Positions 26,415 to 37,399 are shown, counted from the first letter of the stretch. The stretch is 64,000 nt of DNA from DATLNM01 sp035536775 (GCA_035536775.1 DATLNM010000027.1:1-64000), one strand, 5' to 3'. Notes: a model not told the origin generated them from the sequence alone. Made by a program: numbers and translations.

Positions 26415-27421
26415 TGCTGAACGACTCGGCCAGGAACTACTCCGGCACGCTGCGCATGCTCCTCGTCGGCGCCGTGGTTCTCACCGTCGCGGTGGTTGCG
26501 ATGACGTTTTTACGTCATGCCGGTGACGATCCGACGCTGCCTGCTGGTGCCGAGCGCGAGGGGGGAGCAGAGGATCCGCTCGGGGTCGGTGGTCCATTGG
26601 CGCAGACTCCTTCTAGCCCTACACCTACGCCGAGTGCGCCAGGCTCAACTCCGTCCCCAGTGCCGTCCGCCGATCTCAGCTTCGCCGTCATCGGCGACTT
26701 CGGCACCGGCCTCACCGATCAACAGGAGATCGCCGAGCGAATGTGCTCGTGGCGTCGCGACCGCCCGTTCGACACGGTCATCACGACGGGGGACAACATC
26801 TATCCCGACGGTGATCCGGAGCTATTCGATCCGAACTTCTTCGACCCCTATAGGTGCTTGCTCTCGCGCGGGGTCGAATGGCATGCGTCCCTTGGCAATC
26901 ACGACATCATCACCGACGGCGGTCAACCCGAGCTCGAAGAGCCTGCATTCGGGATGCGAGGGCACAACTACGTGGTGAGGAGCGGCGGTGTGCGCTTCGT
27001 GATCGCGGACTCGAACGTCCTCGACAGGGAATGGCTCGCGCGCGCGACCCGCGCACGCGCGACCGACCGTTGGACGGTTGTGGCCTTCCACCACCCTGTG
27101 TTCTCTCCTGGGGACGCGCATGGCTCGACACCCGGATTCCGGCCCGGCTTGCCGCGCCTCTTCGCGCGACGTGGCGTGGACCTCGTCGTCAACGGTCACG
27201 ACCATCTCTATGCGGTGTCGAAACTCCGCCGGGGTGTGCGATACGTCGTCACGGGCGGAGGAGGGGCGGCCCTGTACGGATGCACCGAGCAGGACTTCTC
27301 AGAGGTCTGCGTCGAGGCTCACCACTTCCTATGGGTGAGAGCGACGACCGCCTCGATCCGGGTCTGGGCCATCCCGGCGACGGGTCCTCCCTTCCACAAG
27401 CTGACGATCGCCGACCGCTGA
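26414..27421 (+). CDS. Membrane-anchored purple-acid-phosphatase-like metallophosphoesterase
   Basis: A 335-residue calcineurin-type phosphoesterase. It has an N-terminal membrane anchor (residues ~15-34) and a Pro/Thr/Ser-rich spacer. The metal-binding blocks follow: FAVIGDFGTG, TTGDNIYPDG, SLGNHD, AFHHPVFSPG and VVNGHDHLYA, all intact. The GDFG...GDNIYPDG spelling resembles tartrate-resistant/purple acid phosphatases (PAP type 5). It should hydrolyse phosphate esters outside the membrane. The ATG at 26414 uses the last base of the upstream stop codon. The substrate is unknown. Confidence 0.85.
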   Translation: MLNDSARNYSGTLRMLLVGAVVLTVAVVAMTFLRHAGDDPTLPAGAEREGGAEDPLGVGGPLAQTPSSPTPTPSAPGSTPSPVPSADLSFAVIGDFGTGLTDQQEIAERMCSWRRDRPFDTVITTGDNIYPDGDPELFDPNFFDPYRCLLSRGVEWHASLGNHDIITDGGQPELEEPAFGMRGHNYVVRSGGVRFVIADSNVLDREWLARATRARATDRWTVVAFHHPVFSPGDAHGSTPGFRPGLPRLFARRGVDLVVNGHDHLYAVSKLRRGVRYVVTGGGGAALYGCTEQDFSEVCVEAHHFLWVRATTASIRVWAIPATGPPFHKLTIADR

Positions 27422-27457
27422 CCCCCAACAGGGGCCAAACCGAGGTCTAAAAGTCAA

Positions 27458-27477
27458 CAGGTAGTACATTTCACCTG
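27458..27477. promoter_or_regulatory. Candidate operator-like inverted repeat
   Basis: CAGGT (27458-27462) and ACCTG (27473-27477) form an inverted repeat around a 10-nt centre, AT-richer than its surroundings. It lies about 50 nt before the TTG start of the large secreted protein. Such spacing fits a dimeric repressor site, but the arms are short and only one copy is seen. Confidence 0.25.
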
Positions 27478-27529
27478 CTAGCGGGGTGCAGCACGGGCTC
27501 CCGCTTCTCTTGCAGATCACGGGGGGACC

Positions 27530-29599
27530 TTGAAGCGACGGGCATCTCTTGCCGTCGGTCTGCTTGTGGCAGGCCTGGTCGGGAACAACGTTGTTCTGGC
27601 GCAGCGTCCGGAGCCGGAGGTCGCGCGGACTATCGCTGCCCTCGATAGGGCGCGTCCGCTTGCTACCGAATCGCTCCCCAGGGCTGTGTCCCGTCCGCTT
27701 CGGAGCCTCGACCCGCATCCGCCGCTGTCGCCCAAGGACACGCTGCCACCCGCGCCGGCCACGATACCGCTCGACATGCCCCACTCGGACTTCGTCGACC
27801 CCGCCCTGCAAGATGATTTCGGCACAACGCAGTCACCACCGGTGAAGAAGAGCTGGGACGGGATCCGCCAGATGGGCACGGGTGCTCCGCCAGACCCGGT
27901 CGGCGATGTCGGTCCGCATCATTACGTCCAAGCGGTTAACGGTGCGTTTGCCGTGTGGAGCAAGTCGGGGCGTCTGCGTTTCGGTCCGGCGTCGCTGTCG
28001 AGTCTCTGGGCGGGCATCGGTGGGCCGTGCCGGAACTTGGGCAAGGGTGACCCGATCATTCAATACGACGCGCTGGCGAAGCGTTGGTTCATCAGTGAGT
28101 TCGCATTCGAGATGTCGGAGGAGAAGCGGCCGGTAGGTCCCTTCTATCAGTGCATCGCGGTGTCGAAGACTTCCGATCCGATGGGGCGATACCACCTCTA
28201 TCCGTTCCTCGTCAGCCGACACAACTTCCCGGACTACCCGAAGTTCGGTGTGTGGCCCGACGGCTATTACATGACGGTCCACCTCTTCGATCCCGGGTCG
28301 GCCGAATACGAGGGCCAGGGGATCTTCGTCTTCGACCGGAACAACATGCTGAGTGGACGCGCCGCCCATGCACCGGTCGGTATCTCGAACCCCTCGTTCT
28401 ACGGCGTCCTTCCGGCCGACGTGGATGGGACGAAGCCACCCCCCGCGGGCGCTCCCAACTATCTTCTCGCGGTCGAAGACAACGGCTCGGGATTCCGGAT
28501 CGACCAGCTCGAGCTCTTCGAGTTCCGCGTCGAGTGGAACAACCACGGTACTTCCCGGCTCGTGAGCGTCGCGGCACTACCGACAGCGGCGTTCGACACC
28601 AACCTCTGCTACGGCAACACCAACTGCATCCCACAGCTTGGCGTAACGCGCCGATTGGATGCACTCGGGGACGGCGTCTTGATGTATCGGCTCGCATACC
28701 GGAATTTCGGGAGTCATCAAAGCCTCGTGCTCAACCATGTCGTGGACGTCGACGGGACGGACCATGCGGGGATCCGCTGGTACGAGATCCGGGCTCCAGG
28801 TCCGGATGCGCAGATCTATCAGCAGGGGACCTATGCGCCGGACGCGCGGCACCGATGGATGGGAAGCATCGCGATGGACCGTTCGGGCAACATCGCGATG
28901 GGCTACAGCATGTCGGGAGTAAGCGCGTTCCCATCGATCCAGTTCACCGGACGGCTCGACGGGGATGCGCTGGGCGAGATGACGATGAACGAGGCCTACA
29001 TGGTCCAGGGCGGCGGGAGCCAGACCGGATCATCACGCTGGGGCGACTACAGCTCGATGTCGGTCGATCCGTCCGACGGCTGCACGTTCTGGTACACCCA
29101 GGAGTACTACGCGTCGACGAGCGCGGATGGCTGGCGCACCCGGATCGGGTCGTTTCGGTTCCGCTCGTGTGGCCCCAAGGTGAAGCCCGGGCCCGACGGC
29201 GAGCCCCAGCCGCAGCCTTCCGAGGCACCTGCACCTGCGCCCGCGGGTGTGTCGGGGGAGGGTTCGTCCAGCGATGGGTCGGCGCCGCAGATCACCGCAG
29301 TGCGCGACGCGCCCGACCCCTTCAGTCCGAACGGAGACGGCGTCGACGACACGGCGCGCGTCAGCTTCTCGTTGTCCAAGACGGCGATGGTCACAGTCAC
29401 GATCAAAGATCGTCGCGGCAAGGTCGTCCGGCGGATCGCGCACACCCGGCTGACCCCCGGCAATTGGTTCGCCGACTGGAACGGGCGACGCGCTCTGGGG
29501 AAGCCTTCCCCCGCGGGCACCTTCGCCTACATCATCAGGGCGGTCGACGACGGCGGGAACGTGGCGGTCGAGGAAGGGACCGTCACGCTCCAGCGGTGA
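27530..29599 (+). CDS. Large secreted protein with FlgD-like C-terminal domain
   Basis: A 689-residue exported protein. The start is a TTG preceded by GGGGGA; it gives a signal peptide of ~25 residues (AVGLLVAGLVGNNVVLAQ). The central ~500 residues are an uncharacterised beta-rich domain, with conserved-looking blocks such as DPVGDVGPHHYVQAVNG, GDPIIQYDALAKRWFISEF and RWGDYSSMSVDP that suggest a propeller. A Pro-rich linker follows. The C-terminal ~95 residues are a FlgD-Ig/CHU_C-like module beginning PFSPNGDGVDDTARV and ending GTVTLQR. Such modules often mediate surface sorting or adhesion. A near-identical copy of the last 47 bp recurs at 33030. Confidence 0.82.
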   Translation: MKRRASLAVGLLVAGLVGNNVVLAQRPEPEVARTIAALDRARPLATESLPRAVSRPLRSLDPHPPLSPKDTLPPAPATIPLDMPHSDFVDPALQDDFGTTQSPPVKKSWDGIRQMGTGAPPDPVGDVGPHHYVQAVNGAFAVWSKSGRLRFGPASLSSLWAGIGGPCRNLGKGDPIIQYDALAKRWFISEFAFEMSEEKRPVGPFYQCIAVSKTSDPMGRYHLYPFLVSRHNFPDYPKFGVWPDGYYMTVHLFDPGSAEYEGQGIFVFDRNNMLSGRAAHAPVGISNPSFYGVLPADVDGTKPPPAGAPNYLLAVEDNGSGFRIDQLELFEFRVEWNNHGTSRLVSVAALPTAAFDTNLCYGNTNCIPQLGVTRRLDALGDGVLMYRLAYRNFGSHQSLVLNHVVDVDGTDHAGIRWYEIRAPGPDAQIYQQGTYAPDARHRWMGSIAMDRSGNIAMGYSMSGVSAFPSIQFTGRLDGDALGEMTMNEAYMVQGGGSQTGSSRWGDYSSMSVDPSDGCTFWYTQEYYASTSADGWRTRIGSFRFRSCGPKVKPGPDGEPQPQPSEAPAPAPAGVSGEGSSSDGSAPQITAVRDAPDPFSPNGDGVDDTARVSFSLSKTAMVTVTIKDRRGKVVRRIAHTRLTPGNWFADWNGRRALGKPSPAGTFAYIIRAVDDGGNVAVEEGTVTLQR

Positions 29600-29601
29600 C
29601 G
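29555..29601 (+). repeat. 47-bp direct repeat, left copy (tail of the FlgD-like gene)
   Basis: This stretch encodes the C-terminus GNVAVEEGTVTLQR plus the stop codon of the secreted protein gene. It is matched at 45 of 47 positions by 33030-33076, in the same orientation. The two differences are T/C at repeat position 8 and G/A at position 24. The two copies flank the NHL-repeat gene. Confidence 0.9.
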
Positions 29602-29629
29602 TCGTTCGAGTCTTCGCACGAGACTTGTT

Positions 29630-32600
29630 CTAGGGGACCTCGATCCGGCGGATGACTCGGTTCAGTGCGTCGGAGACGTATACGAATGTGGTGCCGTCTC
29701 GATCAACGGTCGTGATCGCGTTGGGGGCATGGAAGAGAGCTTCTTGAGCGGGAGCGTCCACGTATCCGGAGTCGCCATCTGGACTCCCGGCGACGGTGAT
29801 CACCCACCAGCGGTTCGTCGCGAGGAACTCCTGATCTAACGAATCGAGTTTTTGTTTGATCATCGTCGCCGCGGCTTGCGGCAGATGGCCCGCCACCGAC
29901 CCTAGGTAATCGCGCAACTGCCCGGCGAGGGAGTCATCTGGGCTTCCTAGGTTCTTGATCACTCTGATCGAGTTGCAAACGGTGTCGGCAACCCAGATGT
30001 TGCCTTCGCCATCCACATCGATATCTACCGCCGCTCCGAAGGTCGCGAATCCGATCGGCCCGTCGGAGCATGGACCAACATCAAGCCCTCCCCCCCGCGT
30101 CTCCCCTCGGACGTCCTCCACCTCGCCGGTCGCATCGTCGATACGGAAGATCGTCTGACAGAACGGATCGGCCATGAGCGTTACGTCTCCCTCGGAAGCG
30201 ATACCGAAGGGCGTTCCCGCAGGATGGAGCGCATCTTCAGGAGCTTTGACGCAGCGCCGGTCGTTCTCCAAGCCCATCAGGTTCGTCTTCGGCCCGCCGG
30301 GCGCGAGCGGAACCCTCTGGAGCATCGCCTGGTCGGCGAAGCCCACGAGTCCGGTGTCGGCATCGAGTCCGCCCACCGAGAACGGGGAACTCCTGTAACG
30401 GTCGGTCGAGAATGTGCGGATCTTGGCTGCTTCAGGTGCCACCGCGCCCTTGGGGTCCCGTCCGATGATTCGCACCCTGAAGTTTCCAGCGTCCGCAACC
30501 ATGAAAGTGGTATCGGACACCTTCGCGATGTCGGAAGGGAGGAACAACTTCGCGTCGAGGCGCATGTCGTCGGTAGCTCCGGGGGTGCTGGCCCCCATCC
30601 ACGGCATCGCGAACCGCCTGCAGTCGCCGTTCTCCTGCCGGCACCATTCGTCGACGGCTTCGGCAGCCACCGGCCTGAGCGTGGTCTCGGTCGCCGTATC
30701 CATCTGAGCCTCGATCCCGAAACCTCGAAGGATCAGCCCAAGCTTCCCGAGCGCGTTGAGGATCGGATTCAGCTCGCCTCTGAAGTCCTTCGCGTAGAGC
30801 AGCAGCTCGATCACCTCACGGATCGCACCTTCGCGCGAGGCGATCAGCCTGACCTTCTGCTCCAGCGTGTCCACGAAGAGGATGCGCTCCTCGTCGCGCA
30901 TCTCGATCCCGGCGGGGAAACCGATCTCCGTCTTCTCGGCGGGCCCGTCGTGTGATCCCGGCGTCCACGACCCGGTTCCGGCGATGGTGGTCACGACCGC
31001 GCCGGAGAACCCCGGTTCGAGGATCTCTAACGAGAGATCGGGCGGGGTAGTGGTGTTTCCGTAAGGGGTCTCGATCGTCAGCGCACGCGGACCGGGAGTC
31101 GCGTCGGGAGCGACCGAGATGTCCAGGAAGAGCCTCCTCGTTCCTGCGTTTCGCAACACCACATCGATCCCCGGTCCGAGGTCTGCGCCGGAAGCCAGGC
31201 TGAGATTGCGACCCCGGACCTCGAGGGTTGTCTTGGCCCCCTGCTCGACGCCGAACGGACGGAAGGCGTCTACAAAAGGTGTTCGTACTGGGTCTGAGAC
31301 CATGCGAGTGAAGCGGATCGCGTTGTTCCCTTTATCGGGGATGTAGAGATCCCCGTTCTGATCCAGGGAGATGTGCTCGGGTTTATCCAGCTGGGCAAAG
31401 TCCGCGTCGCCGTCACGGAATCCGAAGTCGTTGGTGCAATCGAAGCCTTCGGTGTGGCTGAGGCATCCAACGACCCTCACCGTGTCCCCGGTGTTGACGT
31501 CTACCCGGCGGATCAAGTTGTGGCCGTCGGCGACGTAGAGATACCGGCTGCCGTCGAACGCCAAGCCGGAGGGGTTGAAGAACCGTGCCTCGTCCCGACC
31601 CCCGTCCGCGGTCCCGGATTCCTGGGGGTTGCCGGCGATCCTGCGAGCGGTGCCATCCGGCTGCAAGGCATAGATGGCATAGCAACCCGTGCTGGGGAAG
31701 ACGAAGTAGAACTCGCCGTTGATCCCCTTGGCCATGTCATTGAAGCTGGGAGGGATGTTGAGTGGCCCACTGCACACTTTGGGGGCTTCTCGGTCGTTCT
31801 CCGCGGCGGGCTCGTAGATCGTCATCACGTACCCGTCGGGCAGCACCATCCGGAGCGACGGCGGATAGTGCGCCTGTGATACGTAGATGAGGTCTCCCTG
31901 GGCTTCTATCCCCTGCGGCCACTGCATCGTTCCGATGGGTGAGCGCCCGTCGCAGGTATCGAGCATGGACGGAGGGCAGATCCCATCATTGAAGATGATC
32001 GGTTCTACGGCACCGCTCACTGGGTCGATCCGTAGGAGTGGTTCGGGCGCGCCGAAGTCGATCGCTGCGATTACGTTTCCCGCGGTGTCCGTGTCGACAT
32101 CAGAGACCTCCCCCAGGTTCCGAGCCAAGGTTGTTACTTGTCCCTGTGGGGTGATCTTGCGCACGGCCTCGTTTCGCTTATCGGCGACATAAACGAAACC
32201 GTCGTCGGACGTCACACCGGCCGGCTCAAAGAACGAAGCTGCCGTGCCGTTCCCATCTACGAACCCCTCGTCGCCGGTGCCCGCCAGCGTCGATGTCCAT
32301 GTCACGACGGGCCGGGGATCTCGCGCGCCAAGCCGATAGCTCTTGTCTCCTGAATCCGCTACCAGCGCAACGATCTCGCCATCAGAGACCTCGGCGACGA
32401 TCTCAACGCGACCTCTGAAGCTGCCTTTTAGGGTGACGATGCCCCTGAGTAGCCCGCTACTGGCGCCGGGATGATCGATGACGTTGTACTGGAGTGTGCC
32501 CGAGATGCTCATCCGTTTGCGCACGTCCTTGACGTCACCGACTTCGGTGAACTTGAGAGTGAGCTCGTACTTGGGGGGTTGGGGCAGCATCAGACCGAGG

Positions 32601-32863
32601 CCTTGCGCTCTGACCGTTCCACCCCCGACCACGAGTTTCGTCCCGATGATCCGCTGTTCGATCTTGCCTCCCCCGAGTCTCTCGAGCTTCGGGAGCAATC
32701 CGTCGAGGGTCTTGTCGAGGATCCTTTCGAACCTGATGGTGAACTCTTTGAGAGTGGCCTTCCCAACAGCTTTCGGGGTTCCTCTCTGGGCTGTGCCTTG
32801 TCCGGGGAGTCCTAAAAGCGTGAGGACCAGCGCGATCGTCAGGCATCTCTGATTCCGCGTCAT
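29630..32863 (-). CDS. Large exported NHL-repeat beta-propeller protein
   Basis: A 1077-residue exported protein. The ATG at 32863 follows an AGGAGGGCGGGG site and gives a clear signal peptide (residues ~1-26, ending GTAQR). After a ~180-residue beta domain come two propeller regions rich in NHL-type motifs: PAGVTSDDGFVYVADKRNEA, PSGLAFDGSRYLYVADGHN, HISLDQNGDLYIPDKGNNAI and VDGEGNIWVADTVCN. An IPT/TIG-like Ig segment (AFRPFGVEQGAKTTLEVRG) separates them. The C-terminal region contains another blade (APNAITTVDRDGTTFVYVSD). No enzymatic motif is visible. It probably works as a surface adhesion or scaffolding protein. The gene lies exactly between two direct repeats. Confidence 0.85.
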   Translation of the reverse strand: MTRNQRCLTIALVLTLLGLPGQGTAQRGTPKAVGKATLKEFTIRFERILDKTLDGLLPKLERLGGGKIEQRIIGTKLVVGGGTVRAQGLGLMLPQPPKYELTLKFTEVGDVKDVRKRMSISGTLQYNVIDHPGASSGLLRGIVTLKGSFRGRVEIVAEVSDGEIVALVADSGDKSYRLGARDPRPVVTWTSTLAGTGDEGFVDGNGTAASFFEPAGVTSDDGFVYVADKRNEAVRKITPQGQVTTLARNLGEVSDVDTDTAGNVIAAIDFGAPEPLLRIDPVSGAVEPIIFNDGICPPSMLDTCDGRSPIGTMQWPQGIEAQGDLIYVSQAHYPPSLRMVLPDGYVMTIYEPAAENDREAPKVCSGPLNIPPSFNDMAKGINGEFYFVFPSTGCYAIYALQPDGTARRIAGNPQESGTADGGRDEARFFNPSGLAFDGSRYLYVADGHNLIRRVDVNTGDTVRVVGCLSHTEGFDCTNDFGFRDGDADFAQLDKPEHISLDQNGDLYIPDKGNNAIRFTRMVSDPVRTPFVDAFRPFGVEQGAKTTLEVRGRNLSLASGADLGPGIDVVLRNAGTRRLFLDISVAPDATPGPRALTIETPYGNTTTPPDLSLEILEPGFSGAVVTTIAGTGSWTPGSHDGPAEKTEIGFPAGIEMRDEERILFVDTLEQKVRLIASREGAIREVIELLLYAKDFRGELNPILNALGKLGLILRGFGIEAQMDTATETTLRPVAAEAVDEWCRQENGDCRRFAMPWMGASTPGATDDMRLDAKLFLPSDIAKVSDTTFMVADAGNFRVRIIGRDPKGAVAPEAAKIRTFSTDRYRSSPFSVGGLDADTGLVGFADQAMLQRVPLAPGGPKTNLMGLENDRRCVKAPEDALHPAGTPFGIASEGDVTLMADPFCQTIFRIDDATGEVEDVRGETRGGGLDVGPCSDGPIGFATFGAAVDIDVDGEGNIWVADTVCNSIRVIKNLGSPDDSLAGQLRDYLGSVAGHLPQAAATMIKQKLDSLDQEFLATNRWWVITVAGSPDGDSGYVDAPAQEALFHAPNAITTVDRDGTTFVYVSDALNRVIRRIEVP

Positions 32864-32917
32864 TGATCCCCGCCCTCCTGTCGGCGAACCGGCCACCATC
32901 CGCCTCCCCGCCCGCCG

Positions 32918-32936
32918 CCTCTCGCGTAGCGAGAGG
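32918..32936. other. Perfect hairpin near the NHL gene start
   Basis: CCTCTCGC (32918-32925) pairs perfectly with GCGAGAGG (32929-32936) across a 3-nt loop. It lies about 55 nt upstream of the NHL gene start, in the otherwise non-coding 32864-33081 stretch. It may terminate transcription arriving from the micro-gene side or shape the leader of the NHL gene. Confidence 0.4.
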
Positions 32937-32999
32937 TGTCCGTCACGCTGAGCGCGATGAGGGACGCCCTTCGAAGTTACACGCAGCACGCGTCATTGA

Positions 33000-33074
33000 G
33001 AAGGGCCGGTTCGGATCGTCAACGACGCTGGGAACGCGGCGGTCGAGGAAGGAACCGTCACGCTCCAGCGGTGA
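33000..33074 (+). pseudogene. Remnant of a FlgD-like C-terminus
   Basis: Read on the plus strand, this segment gives PVRIVNDAGN followed by AAVEEGTVTLQR and a stop. It matches the tail of the secreted protein encoded at 27530-29599 (IIRAVDDGGN, then VAVEEGTVTLQR, then stop). A stop codon at 32997-32999 closes the frame just upstream and no start is available, so it cannot be expressed as a gene. The differences fall mainly at conservative or silent positions, which fits a once-coding paralogue. It is the stump of a lost copy. Confidence 0.7.
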
Positions 33075-33076
33075 CG
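33030..33076 (+). repeat. 47-bp direct repeat, right copy
   Basis: Matches 29555-29601 at 45 of 47 positions and in the same orientation, about 3.4 kb away. Similarity fades over the preceding ~12-24 nt and stops abruptly after the shared TGACG. This fits a decayed gene duplication better than an exact recombination core. Confidence 0.88.
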
Positions 33077-33081
33077 CCGCG

Positions 33082-33255
33082 TCAGGCGGCGATGTTCGTT
33101 AGGTAGAGATCCGCGATCTCGACCAGGTCGGACACCAGCTCGCCGGCATCTTCGAACCCGTCCTCGAGCAGCCGATCCCTGAGCCCTGCGAGCGTGCCCG
33201 CGAGCAGCACGACAACGAGGTCGCCGAGATCGAAGTCCTTGACGGCCCCCGTCAT
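33082..33255 (-). CDS. Small 57-residue helical protein coupled to a zinc-finger-like protein
   Basis: A 57-residue acidic protein, largely predicted helical: FDLGDLVVVLLAGTLAGLRD followed by an acidic segment ending EIADLYLTNIAA. I do not recognise it. The ATG at 33255 overlaps the stop of the upstream micro-gene (ATGA), indicating translational coupling. The two halves look like amphipathic helices separated near GFEDAG, as in small dimerisation modules. It could partner the zinc-finger protein. Support comes from coupling and coding character rather than homology. Confidence 0.5.
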   Translation of the reverse strand: MTGAVKDFDLGDLVVVLLAGTLAGLRDRLLEDGFEDAGELVSDLVEIADLYLTNIAA

Positions 33256-33413
33256 CGCGACTTGCCTTTCGGAGTCTCGCCCCTCATGACCTCGGGGTGC
33301 TTGGCCCAGTAGTGGCGTCTCACCGCCGCGCCCCCGGGCGCCCACCCCTTGGGGACACTGATCCTCTTCTGGCACAGCCGGCACATCGGCGCTCGCGACC
33401 TCTTGGCGGACAT
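33252..33413 (-). CDS. 53-residue CxxC...HxxxxH zinc-finger-like protein
   Basis: A basic 53-residue protein with CRLC (Cys11, Cys14) and, twenty residues later, HYWAKH (His34, His39). This C2H2 spacing resembles BED or classical zinc fingers and would bind one zinc. The chain begins MSAKRSRAP and ends with Lys/Arg, which fits nucleic-acid contact. An exact AGGAGG site lies five bases before the ATG at 33413, strong evidence for translation. It follows the P1 peptidase gene by 44 nt and overlaps the next micro-gene. Function unknown; a small DNA- or RNA-binding regulator is plausible. Confidence 0.62.
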   Translation of the reverse strand: MSAKRSRAPMCRLCQKRISVPKGWAPGGAAVRRHYWAKHPEVMRGETPKGKSR

Positions 33414-33457
33414 GTCCACCTCCTGCCTCGCCCGGGTGCGCGGCCCAGACCGACAAG

Positions 33458-34375
33458 CTATCCAGTGGGTGTGACAAGAACGGCGTCGCGGACGGCGGCT
33501 GCGACGGCCTCGGTGGCGAGGTGCGCCATCACGTCGAGGCGAGGCTCCGGAACGCCGGGCTCGGGCGGTACCGCGGTGGCGAACACGACGTCGCCGTCGT
33601 AACGGGTGTGTGCGGGGCGAACCGCGCGCGCGATCCCGTCGCTGCCGCGCGACGCGAGCCACTGTACGGTCGCCTTGTCGTAGGTCGCTCGCATCGCGAG
33701 CACGACGAGAACCGTGTTGGTGCCCGGGGGAGGGCGTTCTGGGAACAGCTCGCGCGGCTCCGGCAGCGTTGTCCCGCGGAGTACCTCTCCGGTTTCCGAG
33801 ATCACGTCTCCGACCGGGTTCACGACCGCGAGCGCCGAAACTTCGGCAGTTCCGTAAGACGCACGACCGACGCCGAGACCACCGGGCTGAGCTCCGCCGA
33901 AGCCCGCCCATTTGCCGACCGTCGCGCCCGTGCCCGCGCCGACCAAGCCGCGCGCGACAGGACCCTCGGTCGCCGCCTCGCACGCGGCGCGGCCTTGGGA
34001 CGCGCCAGGTCGAGCGTCGGGCGAACCGGCACCGAGATCGAAGATGACGGCCGCGGGAACTATCGGCACGCGCGCGATCGGGGTCTGATAGCCGATTTCG
34101 CGTTCTGCGAGCCAGGTCATGACGCCGTCCGCAGCAGCTAGGCCGAACGCGCTTCCGCCGGTCAGCAGGATCGCGTGGACTTCCGTGAGCTTGCGTTGGG
34201 TGTCGAGGTGGGTGAGCTCGCGGGAGCTTGGGGAGGACCCTCGGATATCGCACGAGGTGACGTTGCCGAGAGGCGGCAGCACCACCGTGCACCCCGTCCG
34301 GCCGGCCTCGTCGGTCCAATGCCCTACCCGGAATCCGAACCCGAGCTCACTTCCTTCCTCTTCCATCCCGGCCAT
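33458..34375 (-). CDS. P1 family peptidase (DmpA/L-aminopeptidase D-esterase-like)
   Basis: A 305-residue member of the P1 (S58) self-processing family. Family blocks visible are VGHWTDEAGRTGCTVVL, LLTGGSAFGLAAADGV, GAGTGATVGKWAG, and the autocleavage region PPGTNTVLVVLAMRA, where the Asn-Thr pair would yield an N-terminal nucleophile Thr. Such Ntn-type hydrolases release N-terminal residues or cleave D-amino acid amides. The ATG at 34375 is preceded by GGGAG with a 5-nt spacer. Two micro-genes follow on the same strand and may be co-transcribed. Confidence 0.9.
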   Translation of the reverse strand: MAGMEEEGSELGFGFRVGHWTDEAGRTGCTVVLPPLGNVTSCDIRGSSPSSRELTHLDTQRKLTEVHAILLTGGSAFGLAAADGVMTWLAEREIGYQTPIARVPIVPAAVIFDLGAGSPDARPGASQGRAACEAATEGPVARGLVGAGTGATVGKWAGFGGAQPGGLGVGRASYGTAEVSALAVVNPVGDVISETGEVLRGTTLPEPRELFPERPPPGTNTVLVVLAMRATYDKATVQWLASRGSDGIARAVRPAHTRYDGDVVFATAVPPEPGVPEPRLDVMAHLATEAVAAAVRDAVLVTPTG

Positions 34376-34446
34376 ACCTTCTCCCTTGCTTCCAACTGAG
34401 GGGCGCAAACCCCCCTTCCTCGCGTCCGACTGACTACCATCACCTC

Positions 34447-36702
<2,256 letters not shown>

Positions 36703-36703
36703 C

Positions 36704-37399
36704 GTGAGTCACGGCTCGCCCGGGGGTGGAATGTCCACTTCATTGGAGGTCTTCGAGCACCTCATGGTCGGCCCACTTGGGTGCAACTGCTACATCGTCG
36801 GGGATGCAGCAACCGCGCAGGCGATCGTTATCGACCCCGGCGGGGATGTCGACACCATCGCGGAGTCAATCGTCGCCAGGGGTCTGACCGTGACCGCGAT
36901 CGTTGCGACCCACGCCCACTTCGACCACGTGCTCGCTGCCGAACGTCTGAAGGAGATCACCGGCGCGCCTTTCCACCTCCATGGCGACGACAAACCGTTG
37001 CTCGAGTGGATGCAGGATTCGGTTCGGCTGTTCCTCGGTGCAGAGAGCGGACCTCCGCCCGAGGTCGATACCGCGGCACGTGAAGGTGACATGTTGATCG
37101 CGGGAAGTACGAAGCTGGAGGTCGTGCACACCCCCGGTCATTCGCCGGGGTCCATCAGCCTGATCGGAGACGGCGCGATCTTCTCGGGAGACACGCTGTT
37201 CGCGGGTTCGATCGGTCGCACCGACCTTCCTGGTGGTGACACGGACCTTCTGCTCGATGCCGTCCGGACGAAGCTGTTCACATTCGGTGACGACATCCCG
37301 GTCTACCCAGGACACGGTCCGGCCACCACGATCGGACGCGAGAAAGCCACCAACCCTTTCGTGGGGACGGCCCCCCGTTTGTGGATGCCTCCTGAGTAG
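36704..37399 (+). CDS. MBL-fold metallo-hydrolase (glyoxalase II-like)
   Basis: A 231-residue metallo-beta-lactamase-fold hydrolase. The metal-binding signature is THAHFDHV, followed by HTPGHSPGS, the bridging-Asp region FSGDTLFAGSIGRTDLPGGD, and the last ligand in PVYPGHGPATT. The N-terminal GPLGCNCYIVGD is typical of the glyoxalase II-like subgroup that cleaves thioesters. I chose GTG 36704, which has GGAG nine bases upstream; the in-frame ATG at 36731 is an alternative that matches homologue N-termini equally well. It lies one base after the zinc-ribbon gene. Confidence 0.87.
   Translation: MSHGSPGGGMSTSLEVFEHLMVGPLGCNCYIVGDAATAQAIVIDPGGDVDTIAESIVARGLTVTAIVATHAHFDHVLAAERLKEITGAPFHLHGDDKPLLEWMQDSVRLFLGAESGPPPEVDTAAREGDMLIAGSTKLEVVHTPGHSPGSISLIGDGAIFSGDTLFAGSIGRTDLPGGDTDLLLDAVRTKLFTFGDDIPVYPGHGPATTIGREKATNPFVGTAPRLWMPPE

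Noticed and set aside
29555..33076. Insertion sequence explaining the flanking repeat
   Set aside because: No transposase or integrase is present between the copies, and the repeats are gene fragments in direct orientation, not terminal inverted repeats.
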